The translations under genes were made by a program, and so were the position numbers. 64,000 bases of DNA from Sipunculus nudus (lineage: Eukaryota; Annelida; Sipuncula; Golfingiida; Sipunculidae): contig CM049308.1 of NCBI GenBank assembly GCA_026874595.1, positions 34,466,027 to 34,530,026 of the forward strand. Reading direction: 5' to 3'. A model generated the notes under the pieces. That model saw only the letters and a list, made by a program, of their open reading frames with translations. It ran no database searches and was not told the DNA's origin. Below are positions 58,961 to 64,000 of the stretch, one piece after another. Position 1 is the stretch's first letter. Each line of letters begins with the position of its first letter.

Positions 58961-59362
58961 CATTAGACCTACAAATCCACAATTTACAATGCCATGCTAT
59001 GATAATGTAACATTTTCAAAGAAATTCATTTCATTTTATATAATTTTAACAAATTAATATATAATTAAAACCATCAGAAAACATAATTATATTACATATG
59101 AGCCAAATTAGGGATAAATAAAGGTGCAGCCTTTCTCCTGTAGAAAAAAATGCAATGCGTGTCTTTCCAGATCTATTTTGATGATAATAAATTAATTTTA
59201 ATGCCTATAAAAAAAGGCTATTCTCTTGCCTTTCAGAACTTATCAACTGCAGTTTTTCAAACATATCCATGTAAATTCTGGTAATAACAAAATCTCATCC
59301 ACATAAATGACAAAATGACCTTCTAGATATATATCTTACCACAACATGTCATTTCTTTCCAG

Positions 59363-59683
59363 ATTGGAACCAATATTCCTGAGTATGTCCTGTCAACCAA
59401 TCAGAATAAACAACCGCATGTTCTCATAATGGGAGATAGACAGAGGCCAGCCCAGACATTTGTTGTCGTTGAAAACCACGCTATTTCGCAACCGTCATTA
59501 CTGCATGCAGTAGATGCATGCTTTAAACTATTCTTCGTCATGGATCTTAAGTATCCGGAGAACTGCTCCGTCATATGGGATTTTTTTGAAAATGTTGTTT
59601 ATGACATGGGAAGGAGTGGGCAAAAACTTTCCACTCAAGTTAGACTTCTCAGAGGATTCTTTGATTCGCAGTCATCATCATAG
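59363..59683 (+). CDS. Isolated terminal exon of an unknown conserved protein
   Basis: Acceptor TTTCCAG (59356-59362) opens a frame of 106 codons ending in TAG (59681-59683). It begins IGTNIPEYVLSTNQNKQ and contains AQTFVVVENHAI, SLLHAVDACFKLFFVMDLKY, CSVIWDFFENVVYDM. From memory this resembles the C-terminal segment of a large family of uncharacterised metazoan proteins, some annotated as SAM-domain proteins; I cannot confirm this. Earlier exons were not found in the ~3 kb upstream. The ATG at 59429 is internal. Either the last exon of a gene extending leftward or a captured/retained fragment. Confidence 0.55.
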   Translation: MGTNIPEYVLSTNQNKQPHVLIMGDRQRPAQTFVVVENHAISQPSLLHAVDACFKLFFVMDLKYPENCSVIWDFFENVVYDMGRSGQKLSTQVRLLRGFFDSQSSS

Positions 59684-59734
59684 ATGCCAATTTGAACTGT
59701 CACGATCATGTCAAAGATCTTGCAAATTACTTAT

Positions 59735-59965
59735 CATCAAATCTTCCCATGAAACATTTAGGGAGGTCCATGAAAAAAAATGTATGGAAATCTGAAATCA
59801 ATATTGACCCTGTTACAAATTTGATCTAAAATGTCCATGAGTATCTGAACAGCTAATGCATTGATCATTGTGATTCTTTACATGAATATTAATCTGGGAG
59901 CCACCTGGATTTTAAGTCCGTTTTATTTTTCCCTTATTGAGAGCTCCAAAGATGCTGTCATCTGT
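59735..59965 (+). repeat. Single copy of the 50750-52713 tandem unit
   Basis: 'gggaggtccatgaaaa', 'tctgaa.agctaatgcattgat', 'gattctttacatgaatatt' and 'gatgctgtcatctgttaaaa' occur in the same order as in the array. The GGTGGCGCCA core is reduced to 'gagccacctgg'. Confidence 0.75.
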
Positions 59966-60399
59966 TAAAAGGGCACATGTTGTAATAAACTGTATCCATT
60001 GGGGCTCTTTAACCCTGTGCTAGTATCTTGGTAGTAGTATTTTGTGCTTCATCCTGGTATCACTATTTTGCCCTGAACCATCAGGTTATGTGATTCATGT
60101 GTGCAATCTTCCTGCCTATTTTTAACATTTTTAATTGTATTTGCAATGATTTTCTTTAAAAATTCTGCCATATCTCATGCTTGTCATGGCCCATACGTCA
60201 CTTGTTATACAAGCTGACACAAGTTGTTGATGAAAATAGTTCATATCAAAATATAAGGTTATATTAGTGACTAACCAAATATTTCATTAATGAATCAATA
60301 TATTCAGTTTTTATGACTTGATACATTTTGGAGCACATTCAAGACAAATATTTACTTAACAGGTATTGTTTTGACTGAAGAGTGAATGCGCTTGTATTA

Positions 60400-60855
60400 G
60401 ACATTTCCTTCACATGTATTATTTCTGACTGAAGGCCCTTGTAAGCTTCTGCTGATATATAATTTTTATATATATTTTAAGGTTTTATCAATTATTTTGA
60501 TGCTAAAAAATGGGCCATAGTAAGATCATAGTTGTATAAAAAAAAGAAACACTGATTGGTTGTATCAGAAGATATAGTTAAGACTTTCATAGAACTACTG
60601 GTACATTGGAAACCACATTCATGATGACATGTATGTATGCACATGTATTATTTCAGCTGAAGGCCTTTGTCACCTGTTTAACAGTAATGTTAATGCTGTA
60701 AAGAAAAAAAAAATGTCACATAGTTAAATTTTTTATCTGTGTAACACAGATCGGGTTTAATAAATGACCAACTACTGATTTATTCAATTGTATCAAACGA
60801 TATAGTAAAGACTTTCATAGGTATCATTACATTTGGAACCACATTTATGATTATA

Positions 60856-60887
<32 letters not shown>

Positions 60888-60900
60888 ATCACCTTTTTTT
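60400..60900. repeat. ~225-bp degenerate tandem repeat
   Basis: 'tgtatcaga.gatatagt.aagactttcatag' and 'acattggaa.ccacatt.atgat' recur at 60565-60635 and 60790-60855; 'tgaaggccctt' recurs near 60430, 60660 and 60975. A (TA)n tract lies at 60852-60888. Confidence 0.55.
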
Positions 60901-61980
60901 CTTTATTAACTTGTGTATTTCTCTGTAGAGACAGTATTCAATATAAAGTTGATATATATTATGTATCAGTTTTGTTGAAGGCCCTTTCCAGCCACTGCCG
61001 ATATTTGATGTTATAAGCAAAAAAACTATTTGACAGATTTCTTACATATTATGCATGTGTATAGGTATTGGTTATGGAATGCGGAATATTTAAAATTTAA
61101 TTTAAATTAATTTTTAAAAACGTTAACAATTATAATTTTTTTATTGTGGATAGTATGGACTAAGCTTATTAAATTCTGCTCTGGCCTTGACTACGAGTGA
61201 CCTTGACCCTGATTACTTCTGTATTTGGTGAAAATACTGTGAGCATTACGGCATTATAAGTCAAACACTAATGGATAGATTTATTTCATTTTATGTATGT
61301 ACCGGGTATATAGGTATACTTTTTTCTTTTAGGATATATATTTAAATTTAAATTTAATTTAATTAATTTTAAACTATTTTTTTATAATTAATTTTTTTAT
61401 CTTTGTTAGTATGCTTTTTTGTTTTAGGTGGGTCATTTTCTTGTCAGTCTGTGCATCTGATTTTAGGATGGGGCCTATTCATGCATGATAATGGATTAAA
61501 TGTCTAAGGATACTATGGCACCTGCGGGGCCAAGAAATGTCAAGTTATATATTTATTTTTTTTTTGTAATATTTTTTATTGGTGTAACCGACAGAGTTTA
61601 GTTTGTGATAACAGATTACAGCACCATTTACTGCACATACATCATGTTTGGGTTTTTTCTTACTTGTAAGTGTACTTGCATAACTTGCATTAAAGTTTTG
61701 TATATTCTTTGCAAGATATCTTTTTTGTCGTTTTTGTTCTGCATATAAGCTGAGGTGCAAGGTACATGCCTCTGGTATGCATGTTACTCCATTTTACAAG
61801 TGTCTGCACATGCACAAAAAGTATGGACAACTAACCATATCAGGTTATATGATAGGACTTCGTATAGTCTTCGACAGCGACTGTGCATCTTTTTTTACTT
61901 AATCCGAGATTCCCCCATATGAAGAACAACAGTAATAAAAATGCCCATAAATTTTATGAAAATTATTTTAACCAAACGAG

Positions 61981-62209
61981 ATGGGTTACAAGTAACCCAA
62001 CATTCCTATATTTTCAGTAACCCAACTGACCTCTAACCCTATGAATTGGGTCAAATATAACCCAATATTGGTTTATTTTTTAAACCAACTGTTGGGTGAA
62101 TGGCATGACCCAACAGCATTGGGTCATGATAACCCAACGTTTAGTTTGTGCAATAGTGACCGTGCGTTGGGTTATTAGTTGGGTTATTTTTAACCCAACA
62201 TTTTTTAGA

Positions 62210-62213
<4 letters not shown>
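61981..62213. repeat. MITE-like element built of GGGTTA/TAACCC motifs
   Basis: More than a dozen TTGGGTTA / TAACCCAA blocks in both orientations give strong self-complementarity. It ends TTTTTTAGAGTGTA exactly at a (TA)n tract. The same end type (mirror ACACTCTAAAAAA) occurs at 38618 and 50303. Confidence 0.65.

Positions 62214-62260
<47 letters not shown>
62212..62260. repeat. (TA)n microsatellite
   Basis: TA repeat abutting the MITE-like end. Confidence 0.95.
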
Positions 62261-62509
62261 TCGATCCGAATATATTAGCGCTGGAAGCTGCTTGAGAGCA
62301 AAATGTGCAAGTGCCGCATGCCAAGTTTTTAAGTGGCATTTATGATAATTACAGACTTTTCGTATGTAACCGATTCATTTAAGCCGATACTCTAATTGCT
62401 TTGCACATTTATACTTATTATACCATTTCACGTGTAATCTTATCATTATATATTGTATATCCATTATCGTTAAAAACTGTGTTTACAAGAAATTTAGGTG
62501 AATAAACAT

Positions 62510-62680
62510 ATATGTAGGCCTATAAATATATTATACAGTATGTGTTCTCAAATTCATTGATTTGAATCAACACAGTGTTTAAGGAATGTAAGTAGGCCTA
62601 TGATTATTTAGGCCTACGTAGGCCTAATACACATTCTGGTTGCATATCTGTGCTTGGAAAATGATTGTATAGGCCTACCT
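62510..62680. repeat. TAGGCCTA cluster
   Basis: Five to six TAGGCCTA-type palindromes (gtaggcctata, gtaggcctatg, ttaggcctacgtaggccta, ataggcctacc) in 170 bp. Such clusters are common in some marine deuterostome genomes. Confidence 0.6.
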
Positions 62681-63243
62681 ATATATGAGCCATATATAAA
62701 CTGCGTGCACTTTTAATATATGTATATATGGAATTCCTGTATATATCTATGATGGATTCATGCAGACTTTTTGGAGCGAGGTGGTTAGGGCACTTTATTT
62801 AAAACTTAATACTAATACCCTTCAAAATCCACAAATCCAGAAGAATATAGGAACCGGCGCTATATACCCTACATGGATATACGATGTGCTCTCCATTCTA
62901 TATATAGACCTGTAGGGTACATAAAAATGGATTTAAGAATAAGCATTTTTTTATTTTCAGTTGTTTATATTTAACAATTCCTCGAATACCTCAGTCGTTC
63001 CAACAAAGCTGTAAAGGTGTTAATTGGAAGATCCAGGAATCAGCCATATCTTTGGCGTATATATTCAAAATATTGTGGTATTCGTTATCACACACTAGTA
63101 ACCCTGCAATATGTGAGTAACTTTCCACAGCCACACGGATCTGCCACAGGCAAACCTGCTGTATATATTGTGTATAAATCATGTAAATATAAGAAATTGC
63201 CTTGTAACATTATATAATGTACTTATACAATATATTGAGCCAC

Positions 63244-63408
63244 CGTGCACAGTAAGTGTAGTTTAGGCTTCAACCTTCTGTCCATCGACTCCATCCTGAC
63301 TGGTTACTATGCACACATACTCTCCTGCATCATTTAACCTGATATTTGAGATAAGGAGATTGCCCTGTCCAAATATTTTATGTCTCCTGTCTTCTAACAA
63401 GGGTCCAT
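63244..63408 (-). pseudogene. Half Ig-domain exon with an in-frame stop
   Basis: On the minus strand acceptor TTGGCAG precedes 63408. The frame encodes GNLLISNIRLNDAGEYVCIV, the E-F strands of an I-set Ig domain with the Y-x-C motif. It then meets TAA (63263-63265) immediately before TTLTVHG, which is a typical Ig G-strand end. The exon would run to a weak donor (GTGGCT) at 63243, giving a phase 1-1 exon, the usual phase for Ig exons. Either a real stop that truncates the domain, a pseudogene, or a base error. The first half of the domain (with the other Cys) is not in the window. Confidence 0.55.
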
Positions 63409-63569
63409 CTGCCAAGAAAAATAATAAAGTTCATCAAATACAGATAATTTTACAGTAACACTAACAGTACATCCCTTGTGCCATGGTCATCCTACACTTG
63501 TAATACTATAAGCATATATGAAGGACAATGTCCTGGATGCAAAGTACACTTGGACTGAAGGGTGAAATC

Positions 63570-64000
63570 AATCAGTTGAACCACATCTGACCCTGAAACT
63601 TACAACTATCACGTTTGAACCCGAAACTTCTCTATTGTGTTGAAAAATGCCTGTGCTGGAGCCTTGACATTTTCTACATTTATACCCCAATAAATCATAT
63701 AAAATACAAAAAACAGCTTGGCCAGGTCTAGGGGGCCCTCCAATGTTCAACTTCAGGAGGTTTTGCAGGACATGATGAAGGACAATCTTTTCACTCTTAG
63801 GAAATGCTTCCTCTTTATATCTGCCTTTAATAAAACCATGATGATCAGTACTAATAATTGAATGTAAAATTTTCTGCAATAATCTTAGATGTAATTGAAT
63901 AGTCATTTTTAAAAGGGAATTTGGTCTCAAAATCTTTTTATTAATAATCTCCTTTTTTATCAATGTTATCACAGCCTGCTTTTTAGAGGGAGTTATTTCA
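63570..64000 (-). mobile_element. L1-like LINE reverse-transcriptase fragment at the window edge
   Basis: The minus frame reads RPNSLLKM, LLQKILHSIIS and HHGFIKGRYKEEAF, the RT block 1-3 region of L1/Tx1-type elements (RPISLLN...QxGFIKGR). Similar to 29150-29400. The 3' part of the frame after about 63800 no longer resembles RT. The element continues past the window. Confidence 0.65.

Noticed and set aside
1-64000. CRISPR array, rRNA genes, Polinton/virus gene set, LTR pairs
   Set aside because: No regularly spaced short direct repeats with unique spacers, no rRNA-like stretches, no capsid, DNA polymerase B or integrase motifs, and no long terminal direct repeats noticed.

Overview
The window looks like AT-rich genomic DNA of a marine invertebrate. 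The signs are spliced genes with GT/AG introns, TATA/CCAAT promoters, AATAAA signals, many (TA)n tracts, several non-LTR retrotransposon lineages, P-element-like and hAT-like transposase remnants, and dispersed repeat types familiar from molluscs, brachiopods, lancelets and echinoderms (AGGTCA-bearing and TCTGTCTGTCCGTC-type repeats, TAGGCCTA clusters). I cannot place it to phylum. No bacterial, organellar or viral gene set is present.

Left part (1-9.4 kb): a decayed endonuclease (EEP) fragment at the edge, two repeat blocks (a 280-bp tandem repeat with GGTGGCGCCACC, and a ~1.3-kb tandem duplication), then the best host-type gene of the window. That gene (4270-7661) has a TATA box, a 5' UTR exon, four phase-consistent coding exons and polyA signals, and encodes a 293-residue protein with RPA-like OB-fold features. 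From 9.4 to 13.8 kb lies a tandemly duplicated block with repeated minus-strand exon-like units.

Centre-left (15.9-22.3 kb, minus strand): the most unusual locus. A SAM-domain plus CCCH zinc-finger ORF is followed, after one in-frame TAG and in the same frame, by a PIF1-type helicase whose C-terminus is fused to an EEP endonuclease with its catalytic motifs intact. Downstream are several decayed partial copies of its own 3' end. No HUH/Rep, DDE transposase or tyrosine recombinase is visible. The helicase-endonuclease fusion recalls Helentron-type Helitrons; the SAM/CCCH N-terminal part does not.

22.7-46.0 kb: a large inverted duplication. The left arm (22712-26352) carries the promoter and first exons of a second RPA-like OB gene, paralogous to the first by sequence and by a shared phase-0 intron position. 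The right arm (40820-44628) is a decayed inverted copy, followed in the same inverted order by a fragment of the first OB gene (45375-46015). Between the arms are L1-like LINE debris, a zinc-ribbon-like gene remnant with its own promoter, a 637-codon intact reverse-transcriptase ORF in a 5'-truncated LINE plus a second short copy at the same target, a GGTTCT-type MITE-like element, and two spliced exons of a ZNF862/hAT-like gene.

46.5-64 kb: a decayed CR1/L2-like LINE on the minus strand, a ~300-340-bp tandem array, the 5' half of another LINE with an ORF1 and a 2A-like peptide at the start of ORF2, a P-element/THAP9-like transposase fragment, an isolated terminal exon (59363-59683), MITE-like and tandem repeats, a half-Ig-domain exon with an in-frame stop, and an L1-like fragment at the right edge. 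Most of the window is repeats; long stretches hold nothing I can name.
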